Shown here: positions 17,647 through 26,856 of the stretch, piece after piece
How the letters are laid out: every line of letters begins with the position of its first letter
How positions within the stretch are numbered: the stretch's first letter is position 1
Source of the DNA: Candidatus Thiobius zoothamnicola
Lineage (GTDB): Bacteria; Pseudomonadota; Gammaproteobacteria; Chromatiales; Chromatiaceae
Assembly (NCBI GenBank): GCA_030826945.1
Contig: JAPQLC010000007.1
Span: 38,681 to 102,680 of the forward strand
Length of the DNA: 64,000 nucleotides
Direction of reading: 5' to 3'
Notes under the pieces: generated by a model
What the model was told of the DNA's origin: nothing
What the model saw: the letters and a program-made list of their open reading frames with translations, nothing else
Databases searched by the model: none
Translations under genes and position numbers: made by a program

Positions 17647-18765
17647 GTGCATATTCTTTTTGTTACGGAAACCTATTTTCCCGAGATTAATGGCGTAGCC
17701 CGTACGGTGCAAGAAATGTGTTCCGGGTTGGCTGATCTGGGACACAATATCTATTTAATTCGTCCCAGACAAAAGTATCCTCATACGCCTGATCCCCGAT
17801 TAAAGCTGGAAGTTCTGACTTCTGGGTTGCCGTTACCGGGTTATCCTGGGCTACAGTTTGGTTTGTCTGCTGACCGGCAAATCCGGCAGATATTAGTGGA
17901 CTATCCAATGGATGCCGCTTATATCGCGACTGAAGGGTTGCTAGGGCGTTCAGCGTTAAAAGTCTGTCGTGAGCGCGACATACCGGTGTTAAGTGGCATG
18001 CATACGAATTTTCACGAGTATTCCACGCACTATGGCGCTGGATTGGTTGCGCCTTTGGTGGTTTCTGAATTGCGTCGTTTTCATAATAAATGCGCCGGCA
18101 CTTTGGTGCCGACGAAAGCCATGGCGGCGGAGTTAAGCACAAAAGGTTTTCAACGTTTGCATGTTTGGCCGAGAGGCGTTGATACTCAGGTTTTTAATCC
18201 ATCGCATCGACAGCCCTATCTGCGCCGTGATTGGGGGCTTGCGGAGGGTGATTTGGCGCTTTTGTATGTTGGACGCATAGCGCCAGAGAAGAATATTGAC
18301 CAGGCTTTTGAGGCTTTTAAAGCGATTCAACAGGTTTGCCCAGTCGTACGGTTTATCTTGGTGGGTGACGGGCCGGCCAGGACGCGTTTGCAGCGAGTTT
18401 ACCCGGAGGCTTTGTTTGTGGGGGCCAAGGTGAGTCAGGAATTAGCTGAGTATTATGCGAGTGGCGATATTTTTTTGTTCCCCAGTTTGACGGAAACATT
18501 TGGTAATGTGGTATTGGAGGCTTTGGCCAGTGGACTTGCGGTTATTTCCTATGATATGGCGGCGGCCAGAGAATTAATTGAACACGGTAAAAGTGGTATA
18601 CTGGTCCCAGCCGGCGACGCCAATGCTTTTGTCAAGCAGGCCTGTCGCCTGGCCAGTCAGCCTGATCTTATTTCGCAGTTAAAGTGTCATGCCATTGACA
18701 CGGCGGCGCAACAAGGGTGGGGGAAAATCACCCGGTCATTGGAAGAAATCTTCACCTTTTTGTAA
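17647..18765 (+). CDS. GT4-family glycosyltransferase, probably lipid-directed
   Basis: Retaining GT-B glycosyltransferase of 372 aa with a GTG start 2 nt after the acyltransferase stop. The N-terminal domain begins VHILFVTETYFPEINGVART, typical of the MgtA/SqdX-like branch of GT4. The C-terminal donor domain has YVGRIAPEKNIDQA, ILVGDGPAR and the E-x7-E motif within TETFGNVVLEALASG (about residue 280). Relatives transfer glucose, mannose or sulfoquinovose to diacylglycerol or polyprenol. Coupling to two acyltransferases and a PAP2 phosphatase suggests a glycolipid product; sugar and acceptor are inferred. Confidence 0.82.
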   Translation: MHILFVTETYFPEINGVARTVQEMCSGLADLGHNIYLIRPRQKYPHTPDPRLKLEVLTSGLPLPGYPGLQFGLSADRQIRQILVDYPMDAAYIATEGLLGRSALKVCRERDIPVLSGMHTNFHEYSTHYGAGLVAPLVVSELRRFHNKCAGTLVPTKAMAAELSTKGFQRLHVWPRGVDTQVFNPSHRQPYLRRDWGLAEGDLALLYVGRIAPEKNIDQAFEAFKAIQQVCPVVRFILVGDGPARTRLQRVYPEALFVGAKVSQELAEYYASGDIFLFPSLTETFGNVVLEALASGLAVISYDMAAARELIEHGKSGILVPAGDANAFVKQACRLASQPDLISQLKCHAIDTAAQQGWGKITRSLEEIFTFL

Positions 18766-18858
18766 TTAATGGACTATGAATCATTTCACAGGTATCTCTC
18801 CTTCTCATATTCATTCTGAATACGCTGTTGATGGCACCTCGGACTTCGGTGCGGATCA

Positions 18859-19389
18859 ATGAGAAGTTTATTAAGGCAGCTTAACTGCATTGAAGCGCCA
18901 ATATGTCGCGCCGCGAATCAGAAGGGCGATGTCATAAAAATCCGCCGGTTTTTTCGCGTCATCAGCCGTCTTGGCGATGGCGTGTTCTGGTATGTTCTGA
19001 TGGCTTTGCTTTCGGTTTTGTATGGTAAAGCAGGCATTATGGTGGCGGCGCAAATGTTGTTGGTTGGATTGTTTTCATTGCTGGTCTACAAAAGCATAAA
19101 ACATCTTACGGTGCGCGAGCGGCCTTGCGATTTTCACTCTGATATCCATCCGCATGGCCCCAGATTGGATCATTACAGTTTCCCTTCTGGTCATACCATG
19201 CACGCAGTCGGCTTTACGTTTGTTCTGTTTGGCCATTTCCCTGAGATTGCTTTGCTGGTATCGCCTTTTGTGATTTTGGTGGCTTGGTCACGTTTGGTGC
19301 TTGGCTTACACTATCCGAGTGATGTGGTTGTTGGCGCTTTGATTGGCGCTTCTATTGCCTGGATAAGTTTTGGGCTGCCGTTATTTTAG
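18859..19389 (+). CDS. PAP2-family membrane phosphatase
   Basis: Integral membrane acid phosphatase of 176 aa with the three conserved blocks: KHLTVRERP (K-x6-RP), YSFPSGHTMHA (PSGH) and SRLVLGLHYPSD (SR-x5-H-x3-D). About four to five membrane spans. Family members dephosphorylate phosphatidic acid, phosphatidylglycerol phosphate or undecaprenyl diphosphate. Placed 93 nt after the glycosyltransferase on the same strand, it could supply diacylglycerol as acceptor for that enzyme. This is an inference from context. Confidence 0.85.
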   Translation: MRSLLRQLNCIEAPICRAANQKGDVIKIRRFFRVISRLGDGVFWYVLMALLSVLYGKAGIMVAAQMLLVGLFSLLVYKSIKHLTVRERPCDFHSDIHPHGPRLDHYSFPSGHTMHAVGFTFVLFGHFPEIALLVSPFVILVAWSRLVLGLHYPSDVVVGALIGASIAWISFGLPLF

Positions 19390-19497
19390 CGTCTGGCGGA
19401 ATTTTGTTGTTTGGCCTTGAATGGCGTTGGGATTAGGCGAAAAAGAATGGCTTTCGTCGCCAGGCATTTCCTTGCCGATTGAATTCAGAATTGAAAT

Positions 19498-20730
19498 TTG
19501 CGTTTTATGACGATCAACGATTTTTCTTTTATTGACGGTCTGTTGATCGTTTTCGCTGTGGGCATTTCGGTCCTCATGCTGCGACGCACGATACGTGATG
19601 CGCCTTTCTGGCGCGCGACGGTGACGCCGCTGGCCTCGATTATTGGCAGTGGTTTTCTGATTGTCGCCCCTTTGTTGACGAATATCGCCGGTATATGGGC
19701 TATCCCCGGCATTGTTGGCATTGTGTTGTTATCGTTCTGGTTGGGAGGGGCGATACGTTTCAATATTCTCCATGAAAATCAGGTGCGATCCTCTTCAAGC
19801 GCCGTCGGATTAGAACGGCTATCCGATATTGCATTGGCGCTGGCTTTTGTGATTTCCATCACTTTTTACATTCGCCTGATGAGCGGTTTTATTTTGACCG
19901 GGATTGATCTCTATACGCCGTTGCAAGCGGATGTGTTGGCGACAGTCGTGTTGGCATTTATTGGTGTTTATGGCTTATTACAAGGTTTGCATGGTTTAGA
20001 GCGGTTAGAGGAATATTCAGTGACGCTCAAACTGGCTATTATCGCCTCCTTGTTGTTGGGCTTGATTTATTATGATGGTCATCATGGTTATGATTTATCC
20101 GGTTTGCCGACGCCTGAAATCAGCTTTTGGGCAGCTCTTCAACAACTGGGCGGCATGCTGTTGATTGTGCAGGGGTTTGAGACCTCCAAATATTTGGGCG
20201 CAGATTATAGTGCTCAGTTGAAAACGCGTTCGATGGTGCTTGCTCAAGTCCTGGCTGGCGCGATTTATATTGCATTTGTTGCGCTTGCTTTGCCGTTGAT
20301 GGCGGCATTCACTGATGTTGCGCCGGATGAGACCGCCATTATCGAACTGTCCGGTAATATCACTCTTGTGCTGCCTGCGATGTTGGTGTTTGCAGCGGCG
20401 ATGAGTCAGTTCAGTGCTGCTGTCGCAGATACTATTGGCGCTGGCGGTGTGGTGGAAAACGAAAGCGGTAAATGGTTATCCGCCAAAGTCAGCTATCCGG
20501 TGATCGCTATTTTGGCGGTAATGCTGATGTGGAACAGCAATATTTTTGAGTTGGTCGCATTCGCATCCCGGGCTTTTGCGTTGTATTACCTGCTGCAGTG
20601 TTTATTAGCGGCATGGTTGGCGGCTCAGGTAACGGTTGGTTGGCGACGTGTATGGCAAGTCTGTTTTTACCTGATTCTGGCGTGCGTGTTGTTGTTCATC
20701 GTGTTGTTCGCGGTTCCAGTCGAGGGTTAA
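19498..20730 (+). CDS. Integral membrane permease, APC-like
   Basis: A strongly hydrophobic protein of about 410 aa with ten or more predicted membrane spans. The early segment TPLASIIGSGFLIVAPLL, with a GSG break in the helix, and the later GFETSKYLGADYS resemble the unwound helices of APC-superfamily amino-acid/cation transporters, but I do not recognise a named family. The start is TTG at 19498 or ATG at 19507; neither has a clear Shine-Dalgarno. It is convergent with bioA, 24 nt apart, and has no obvious functional partner. Confidence 0.6.
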   Translation: MRFMTINDFSFIDGLLIVFAVGISVLMLRRTIRDAPFWRATVTPLASIIGSGFLIVAPLLTNIAGIWAIPGIVGIVLLSFWLGGAIRFNILHENQVRSSSSAVGLERLSDIALALAFVISITFYIRLMSGFILTGIDLYTPLQADVLATVVLAFIGVYGLLQGLHGLERLEEYSVTLKLAIIASLLLGLIYYDGHHGYDLSGLPTPEISFWAALQQLGGMLLIVQGFETSKYLGADYSAQLKTRSMVLAQVLAGAIYIAFVALALPLMAAFTDVAPDETAIIELSGNITLVLPAMLVFAAAMSQFSAAVADTIGAGGVVENESGKWLSAKVSYPVIAILAVMLMWNSNIFELVAFASRAFALYYLLQCLLAAWLAAQVTVGWRRVWQVCFYLILACVLLFIVLFAVPVEG

Positions 20731-20754
20731 GATCGTCGTAATCGGTGCCAGAAG

Positions 20755-22068
20755 TTATCCGGCATTGTCTAGCGATAAATGCTGAACCACTTCGACGACG
20801 GCATCACAGAGTGTTGCCAGATCCTGGTCATTCATGATGAAGGGCGGCATGAGATAAATCAGTTTGCCGAAAGGCCTGACCCAGGCGCCCCGCTCGACAA
20901 ACTGCGGTTGTATGGTTGCCATGTTCACGGGTTGGTGCAGTTCAATGACGCCAATCGCGCCTAAAGTGCGTACATCCGCGACTTGTTCAAAATGGAGGCA
21001 GGGCATTAAGCGCTGATGCAGACTGGCCTCAATATGCGCAATTTGATCTCGCCAAGGGGAGGCTAACAGCAGTTCAATGCTGGCGTTGGCGACGGCGCAG
21101 GCGAGCGGATTCGCCATGAAGGTAGGGCCGTGCATGAAAACGCCGGGTTCACCCTGGCTGATCGTCTGGCTGATTTGCGGTGTGGTCAGCACGGCGGCAA
21201 GCGTCATGTAGCCGCCCGTCAAGGCTTTGCCCAGACACAGGATATCAGGCGATATGTCAGCATGTTCGCAGGCGAATAATTTCCCGCTGCGGCCAAAACC
21301 AGTGGCGATTTCATCGGCGATCAGCAAGACATCATAGGCATCACATAAGTCGCGCGCGGCTTGTAAATAACCGGGCGAATAAAAGCGCATGCCGCCTGTG
21401 CCCTGCACAATCGGTTCAAGCATCAGGGCGGCGATGTTATCGGCGTGTTGTGCCAGCGTTTGTTGCAATGGCAGTAGATGTTCCGGCTGACAGGTTTCGT
21501 GAAAGGCGGGTTGCGGCGCTTCAATGAAGTATTGTTGCGGCAGCACTGAGGTGAACAGGTTGTGCATGCCATTGACCGGATCGCAGACTGACATGGCGTG
21601 TAATGTATCGCCGTGATAGCCGTTACGTACGGTCAGGAAGCGATGTTTGTGCTGATGCCCTTGAGCGATCCAATATTGAATGGCCATTTTCATCGCAGCT
21701 TCAATGGATACTGAACCGGAATCTGCGAAGAAGACTGATTGTAGCGGTTCAGGCGTCAAATCTATCAGGTGTTGTGCCAGTTGTGCCGCTGGTTGATGGG
21801 TTAAGCCGCCAAACATCACATGCGCCATTTGTTGCGACTGGGTTTGGATCGCGGCATTTAAAACGGGGTGGTTGTAGCCATGGATCGCACTCCACCAGGA
21901 GGCCATGCCGTCAATCAGTTCACGCCCGTCCTGCAGGCGCAGGCGTACCCCATGCGCTGAAACCACGGGATAAACTGGCGTTGATGCGTTGATGGCGCTA
22001 TAGGGATGCCAAATGTGGCGTTGGTCAATGTCCACCCAGTCCAGGTCGGACAGCTTAGCGGTTCCCAA
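20755..22068 (-). CDS. bioA: Adenosylmethionine-8-amino-7-oxononanoate aminotransferase
   Basis: PLP enzyme (437 aa) that converts KAPA to DAPA in biotin synthesis with S-adenosylmethionine as amino donor. Family marks: RHIWHPYSA near the N-terminus, GMASWWSAIHGYNHP, EPIVQGTGGMRFY, LLIADEIATGFGRSG (Asp contacting PLP) and LCLGKALTGGYM (Schiff-base Lys, about residue 281). It overlaps panC by 14 nt on the same strand; panC lies downstream. No other bio genes are in the window. Confidence 0.95.
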   Translation of the reverse strand: MGTAKLSDLDWVDIDQRHIWHPYSAINASTPVYPVVSAHGVRLRLQDGRELIDGMASWWSAIHGYNHPVLNAAIQTQSQQMAHVMFGGLTHQPAAQLAQHLIDLTPEPLQSVFFADSGSVSIEAAMKMAIQYWIAQGHQHKHRFLTVRNGYHGDTLHAMSVCDPVNGMHNLFTSVLPQQYFIEAPQPAFHETCQPEHLLPLQQTLAQHADNIAALMLEPIVQGTGGMRFYSPGYLQAARDLCDAYDVLLIADEIATGFGRSGKLFACEHADISPDILCLGKALTGGYMTLAAVLTTPQISQTISQGEPGVFMHGPTFMANPLACAVANASIELLLASPWRDQIAHIEASLHQRLMPCLHFEQVADVRTLGAIGVIELHQPVNMATIQPQFVERGAWVRPFGKLIYLMPPFIMNDQDLATLCDAVVEVVQHLSLDNAG

Positions 22069-22906
22069 TGGCGTCAGTCTCCAGATTATCGATTAAACGG
22101 GTTTTCCCCAAATGGGCCGCAACCATCATCACGGCTTGTTTGGTGGCGTGGTTCAGCGGCAGGAGGGTCTCAGTATCGGCAACCGCCACATAGTCGGTGA
22201 CGAATCCTGACTGATTTAAGGTATGGGTGATATCCGCGCACAGTGACTGGGCTGATTCGCCTTTGGTCAATCGTTCCGCCCCGGTTTGCAGCAGTTGGTA
22301 TATCAAGGGCGCGGTTTGGCGTTCTTGAGTGCTCAAGTATTGGTTGCGTGAACTCATGGCCAGGCCGTCGGTTTCGCGCATTGTTTCAACGCCGATGATA
22401 TCGATTGGCCAAGCTAAATCTTCGACCATGCGGCGGATGATAAAGAGTTGTTGGTAATCTTTTTTGCCGAATACGGCGATGTCCGGCTGTACGATATTGA
22501 AAAGTTTGCCCACGATGGTGGTGACTCCGGCGAAGTGTCCGGGACGTGATGCGCCGCAATATTGATTGCCCAGTTCGGGTACTTCAATGCGGGTTTGTCC
22601 AGCCATATCACGGGGATACATATCGCTGACACTCGGGGTGAACAGGATATCTACGCCCAGTTTTTGTAGTGCTGTTTGATCGTCAGTCAAGGTGCGTGGG
22701 TATTGGTCCAGATCTTCATTCACGCCGAATTGCAAAGGGTTGACGAAAATGCTGACAACCACGGTTTCCGCCCGTTTTCTGGCTTCTTTAGCCAATGCCA
22801 GGTGTCCGGCATGTAAATTGCCCATTGTTGGTACGAAGGCAATATGTCCTTTACGTCGCGGGACGAGTTCATCGCGTAATGTATGAATGTTGTGTAATCT
22901 GATCAT
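22055..22906 (-). CDS. panC: Pantothenate synthetase
   Basis: ATP-dependent condensation of pantoate and beta-alanine. The sequence has FVPTMGNLHAGHLAL (HxGH nucleotide-binding motif, about residues 26-40), VSIFVNPLQFGVNEDL, FGKKDYQQLFIIRRMV and LAMSSRNQYLS (KMSKS-like). The ATG at 22906 gives 283 aa, normal for the family; an upstream in-frame TTG adds five residues. panB usually precedes panC but is absent here, and the start region faces a 418-nt gap. Confidence 0.96.
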   Translation of the reverse strand: MIRLHNIHTLRDELVPRRKGHIAFVPTMGNLHAGHLALAKEARKRAETVVVSIFVNPLQFGVNEDLDQYPRTLTDDQTALQKLGVDILFTPSVSDMYPRDMAGQTRIEVPELGNQYCGASRPGHFAGVTTIVGKLFNIVQPDIAVFGKKDYQQLFIIRRMVEDLAWPIDIIGVETMRETDGLAMSSRNQYLSTQERQTAPLIYQLLQTGAERLTKGESAQSLCADITHTLNQSGFVTDYVAVADTETLLPLNHATKQAVMMVAAHLGKTRLIDNLETDAIGNR

Positions 22907-23324
22907 GTGAAGCGATATCAACGTTGATCCTGATGATAGAGATACCTGATTGTTGGCTTGAAACGCCGTTGTTCTGGTGAGGATAAGCCGCTATCGAAGA
23001 AAGTAGGCGTTTTGCGTACCGTTCAAGTTTTTACATTCCTTCACCCTGACCAGTGCCATTGTATGACAATGGCGGTGTTGTTTTGCAAGGCATTCAATCT
23101 TGGCGTTTGGGTTTGGTGCCATATTTTTACCCATAATTGGAAATCCCAATATTGTTTAATCTGAATTTAAGCGCCTGATTTGCCTACCGCTGATGCAAGT
23201 ATCGGAATTCAGGCGATATGCTAGAATCCGCGCCCATATGAACGGCAGGCGGCGTATGTCATGATTTCAGCAGACCGTCAACATCAGAAATATTTTTGTG
23301 AGATTTGAGATTAAGGAGATAAAA
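22907..23324. other. Intergenic region between panC and the FmdB gene
   Basis: 418 bases separating divergent genes. A TAGAAT at 23222-23227 may be a -10 element for the zinc-ribbon gene about 100 nt further on. I see no convincing gene, RNA or repeat here; short frames lack Shine-Dalgarno sequences. Confidence 0.4.
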
Positions 23325-23594
23325 GTGCCTTTTTATGAATATCGTTGCGGTACTTGCGGACATGAGTTTGAGGCTATGCAGAAAATCAATGATGCGCCAT
23401 TAACCGGATGCCCCGAGTGTGGCAAGGAAAGTCTCGTCAAATTGATTTCAGCCGTCGGTTTTCACCTGAAAGGCAGTGGTTGGTATGAGACCGATTTTAA
23501 AGGCGGTAAAAAGTCATCAGAGAATGATGCGTCGGGTAAATCGGCTGAATCCAAGCCACATAGTTGCGGTTCCGGTAATTGTCCGGTTTGTTGA
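23325..23594 (+). CDS. FmdB-family zinc ribbon protein
   Basis: An 89-aa protein with two CxxC pairs (YEYRCGTCGHEFE and TGCPECGK) forming the FmdB/CxxC_CxxC_SSSS zinc ribbon, and a Ser/Lys-rich tail ending SCGSGNCPVC. The GTG at 23325 is chosen because AAGGAGAT lies 5 nt upstream and VPFYEYRC is the standard family start; the longer frame from 23298 is not supported. Such genes commonly precede aspS in gammaproteobacteria, as here. Suggested to regulate or chaperone, but the function is unproven. Confidence 0.88.
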   Translation: MPFYEYRCGTCGHEFEAMQKINDAPLTGCPECGKESLVKLISAVGFHLKGSGWYETDFKGGKKSSENDASGKSAESKPHSCGSGNCPVC

Positions 23595-23883
23595 TAGTTT
23601 GTTTGGATGAATGTCCGGTCTTCATCTGTTTGAATTGTGTGGTTATTAAATCGCGCTGCGTCATCTTGTCCTCCAAATCGCCTGCTCTTGTTTTTTGAAA
23701 TACCGGTTTGGCTTCTATTTCGGCTTGTCGAGGTGAGTGATCGCCAATCAGTGACCAAGCGTTTTTACCTGATTTGGTCGGGCCGCCGCGTGTTGCCTAT
23801 CGTCGCAAAATCCGAGTCTGTTGCGCAGGCTTTTTGGGTTAAGCCATTCCATTAATTTCAGCCTAGTTTATTCAGGAAAATTT

Positions 23884-25665
23884 ATGCGTACTCATTATTG
23901 TGCGGAAGTTAATGCACAACATATTGATCAAACTGTGGAATTTTGCGGTTGGGTGAACCGCCGCCGTGATCATGGCGGCGTTATTTTCATTGATTTGCGC
24001 GACCGGACAGGGATGGTGCAGGTTGTTTACGATCCTGATGTCGAAGCCGTGTTTGCCACGGCGGAGCAGGTGCGTAATGAATTTGTTTTGCGGGTGAAAG
24101 GCAGAGTGCGCAAACGCCCGGAGGGTACGCTGAATCCTGATCTGGCGACTGGTGAGATTGAAGTGCTGGGTAAGGAACTGGAAATTCTCAATCGCGCGGA
24201 GACGCCGCCTTTTCAGATTGATGATGTTGATACGGCGGAAGAATTGCGCCTGCGTTATCGTTATATCGATTTGCGGCGTCCGGAAATGCAGCAGCGCATG
24301 AGGTTACGCACGCAGGTCAGTCGCGCGTTGCGCCGTTATCTGGATGATCATGGCTTTCTGGATATTGAAACCCCGATGCTGACTCGTGCGACGCCGGAAG
24401 GCGCACGCGATTATCTGGTGCCCAGCCGGGTGCATGCGGGTAAATTTTTCGCTTTGCCGCAGTCGCCTCAGTTGTTCAAGCAGTTGCTGATGATGTCCGG
24501 CATGGATCGCTACTATCAAATCGTGCGTTGTTTCCGCGACGAGGATTTACGCGCTGACCGTCAGCCTGAATTCACTCAGTTGGACATTGAAATGTCCTTT
24601 ATTGATGAAGAGCAGATCATGCAACTGATGGAGGCCATGATTCGTCAGGTATTCAAGGAGACGCTGAATGTTGATTTGGCCGATCCTTTCCCACGCATGA
24701 CTTATGCTGAAGCGATGCGCCGTTATGGATCAGATCGACCTGATTTGCGTTGCCAACTGGAATTGGTCGATGTGGCTGATTTGATGGATGGTGTTGAATT
24801 CAAGGTATTTGCCGGGCCAGCGCAGGATCCGCAAGGCCGGGTCGCCGCGTTGCGCGTGCCGCAAGGCGCGCGGTTGAGTCGTAAGGAGATTGATGAATAT
24901 ACGAATTTCGTCAGTATTTATGGGGCGAAGGGTCTGGCCTATATCAAGGTGAATGATTGTTCCGCCGGGCGTGATGGATTGCAATCCCCCATCCTCAAAT
25001 TTCTGCCGGATCAGGCCGTTGACGGCATTATGCAACGTTGTGATGCGCAAGACGGTGATTTGGTCTTTTTCGGCGCGGACAAGGTTGGCGTGGTCAATGA
25101 AGCCCTAGGGGCTTTGCGGGTTAAGGTGGCGGAAGATTTGGGCATGATGAGTGAAGCCTGGGAGCCGCTGTGGGTCGTTGACTTTCCGATGTTTGAGTGG
25201 GATGAGGATAGTGGGCGTTGGCATGCCTTGCATCATCCATTCACCGCGCCGAAGGTGGAGCAATTGGCGTTGCTGCAAACTGACCCGGGTCAGTGTTTAT
25301 CGCGCGCTTATGACATGGTATTGAACGGCACCGAAGTGGGCGGCGGTTCTATCCGCATCCATCAACAGGCGGTGCAAGCGGAAGTTCTGGGTCTATTAGG
25401 CATTGATCAGCAAGAAGCGGAAGAGAAATTTGGCTTCTTGCTGAATGCGTTGAAATATGGCGCGCCACCTCATGGCGGCCTGGCTTTTGGCCTGGATCGT
25501 CTGGTCATGCTGATGGCCAAAGCCAGTTCTATCCGTGATGTGATGGCGTTCCCCAAGACTCAAAGCGCGAGTTGTTTATTGACCCAGGCACCCTCTGAAG
25601 TTGGCTCGAACCAACTGAAGGAGTTGCATATCAAAGTGCGTGCGCTACAAAAAGACCAGAGCTGA
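23884..25665 (+). CDS. aspS: Aspartyl-tRNA synthetase
   Basis: Class IIb synthetase of 593 aa. N-terminal anticodon-binding OB fold ([20 protein letters not shown]), then motif 2 ([22 protein letters not shown]) and motif 3 ([13 protein letters not shown]), with the bacterial GAD insertion between. AGGA lies a few nt before the ATG at 23884. Whether it is discriminating or charges both tRNA-Asp and tRNA-Asn cannot be settled here because gatCAB is outside the window. The gene is followed by a decayed hydrolase fragment. Confidence 0.97.
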   Translation: MRTHYCAEVNAQHIDQTVEFCGWVNRRRDHGGVIFIDLRDRTGMVQVVYDPDVEAVFATAEQVRNEFVLRVKGRVRKRPEGTLNPDLATGEIEVLGKELEILNRAETPPFQIDDVDTAEELRLRYRYIDLRRPEMQQRMRLRTQVSRALRRYLDDHGFLDIETPMLTRATPEGARDYLVPSRVHAGKFFALPQSPQLFKQLLMMSGMDRYYQIVRCFRDEDLRADRQPEFTQLDIEMSFIDEEQIMQLMEAMIRQVFKETLNVDLADPFPRMTYAEAMRRYGSDRPDLRCQLELVDVADLMDGVEFKVFAGPAQDPQGRVAALRVPQGARLSRKEIDEYTNFVSIYGAKGLAYIKVNDCSAGRDGLQSPILKFLPDQAVDGIMQRCDAQDGDLVFFGADKVGVVNEALGALRVKVAEDLGMMSEAWEPLWVVDFPMFEWDEDSGRWHALHHPFTAPKVEQLALLQTDPGQCLSRAYDMVLNGTEVGGGSIRIHQQAVQAEVLGLLGIDQQEAEEKFGFLLNALKYGAPPHGGLAFGLDRLVMLMAKASSIRDVMAFPKTQSASCLLTQAPSEVGSNQLKELHIKVRALQKDQS

Positions 25666-25715
25666 AGATTGATTTTACGGCTTCAATATAGTCTGAGGGT
25701 AAAAGGGTGGCTGGG

Positions 25716-25805
25716 TTTGATTCTGTGGGATCAGGTATTTCAGCGAATTTCTATTGACCCGAAGCGCATGTGGCTGGCGCGCCAGCCATTTTGCTCTGCC
25801 ACGGA
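25716..25805 (+). pseudogene. Decayed 5' fragment of the alpha/beta hydrolase gene
   Basis: These 90 bases align without gaps to 32935-33024, the start of the intact hydrolase gene, with 11 mismatches (about 88% identity); weaker similarity extends further upstream. Similarity stops abruptly at 25805. The fragment lies directly after aspS, and the intact copy lies just past the seven-gene enzyme cluster, so the two copies bracket about 7.1 kb. After the fragment, 25806-26056 holds only short frames, including a minus-strand frame ending SRRKLLRFGSARLMKR that I cannot identify. Confidence 0.8.
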
Positions 25806-26056
25806 GTGGCAAGCGTTATCGCTTCATTAACCGGGCACTTCCAAACCTCAGAAGCTTCCGACGTGATATTAATGGTGTCTCGCCATCAGGATAGCGTGGG
25901 AAACCCTGATTCGTGCCCTTACGTTTTTTGTCAATGATGTGAGGGGGGCAATTTTTAATGTAAATGGCCAATTGGATTGGCGAAATCAGGTTGCGCGTAC
26001 CGTTAGTATGGATTAGTTTGTTCGCGTAGTCTTTTTTGATTAACAGGGATGAAATC

Positions 26057-26845
26057 ATGCATGCTAGCCTGACTGCTATGCTCAAGGAAATGAAGACCCA
26101 CCATGGCTTGCTGTCGCTTAAAGCCGGCACGGAATGGGAAAACATGGATTATGCTGAAATTGAATATCTGCGTTCATTAGGGGAAGAAGAGTTACCCATA
26201 CTCGTTAAGATTGCGGGTCCTGAAGCGAAAACAGATTTGCGTCATTTGTGTGAGATGGGTGTTGATGGCATTTTGGGTCCAATGATTGAATCCGAATACG
26301 CGCTTGAAAAATTCGTCACCACCGCACAGCAAGATTACGCCAGTAGCGGCATTGATCCGCTATTGGCGATTAATGTCGAAACTATCCAAGGGTATCGACA
26401 ACTGGATGCATTAATCGCTAATCCTTATTTCCAAGCAATTGATACCGCCGTTATTGGGCGACTGGATTTGTCGCTGTCAATGAAAATGACTGACGTGGAT
26501 CATCCGCATGTGAAGCAAGTAACGCGAGATTTGGCGCATAGGGTGCGGCAAACGGGCAAGCATGTTTCAGTCGGCGGTTTTATCAACCCCAAAAGCGCGA
26601 AAGACCTTCGGCAAAGCGGCGCTGATCGTATTAACACGATTCACACTTTGTTTGATCTTAATAAAGTTCAAGATGCCGCCACTTCTATCTGGAAAGGTAT
26701 TGAGTTTGAAATGGCTTACTACCAATCCCTCATACCACTGAATCCTGGACGCAGAGCATTCTATCAGCAGCGTATTGAAACTGGTCAGGCTAAATTGAAT
26801 AAAGCCGCCAAGCTAATGGCTAATGATGCAGCCATCGTTGTTTGA
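26057..26845 (+). CDS. HpcH/HpaI (citrate lyase beta-like) aldolase-family protein
   Basis: A 262-aa TIM-barrel protein. Family blocks are VKIAGPEAKTDL, GVDGILGPMIESEYALEKF (acidic metal/substrate segment), LLAINVETIQGYRQLDAL and AVIGRLDLSLSMKM. Members cleave or form C-C bonds of 2-keto or CoA-linked acids with Mg2+. The short, CoA-independent-looking type with KAG-x-E near the N-terminus is, from memory, frequent in small-molecule and surface-glycan clusters. ATG 26057 is chosen, with ACAGGGA upstream; TTG 26036 is an alternative. First gene of a seven-gene run; the substrate is unknown. Confidence 0.72.
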   Translation: MHASLTAMLKEMKTHHGLLSLKAGTEWENMDYAEIEYLRSLGEEELPILVKIAGPEAKTDLRHLCEMGVDGILGPMIESEYALEKFVTTAQQDYASSGIDPLLAINVETIQGYRQLDALIANPYFQAIDTAVIGRLDLSLSMKMTDVDHPHVKQVTRDLAHRVRQTGKHVSVGGFINPKSAKDLRQSGADRINTIHTLFDLNKVQDAATSIWKGIEFEMAYYQSLIPLNPGRRAFYQQRIETGQAKLNKAAKLMANDAAIVV

Positions 26846-26856
26846 TCGTTGCGACC

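Noticed and set aside
25816..26145. Minus-strand frame of 109 codons ending SRRKLLRFGSARLMKR
   Set aside because: It overlaps the start of the aldolase gene; the tail looks coding but I cannot assign it, so at most it is a remnant.
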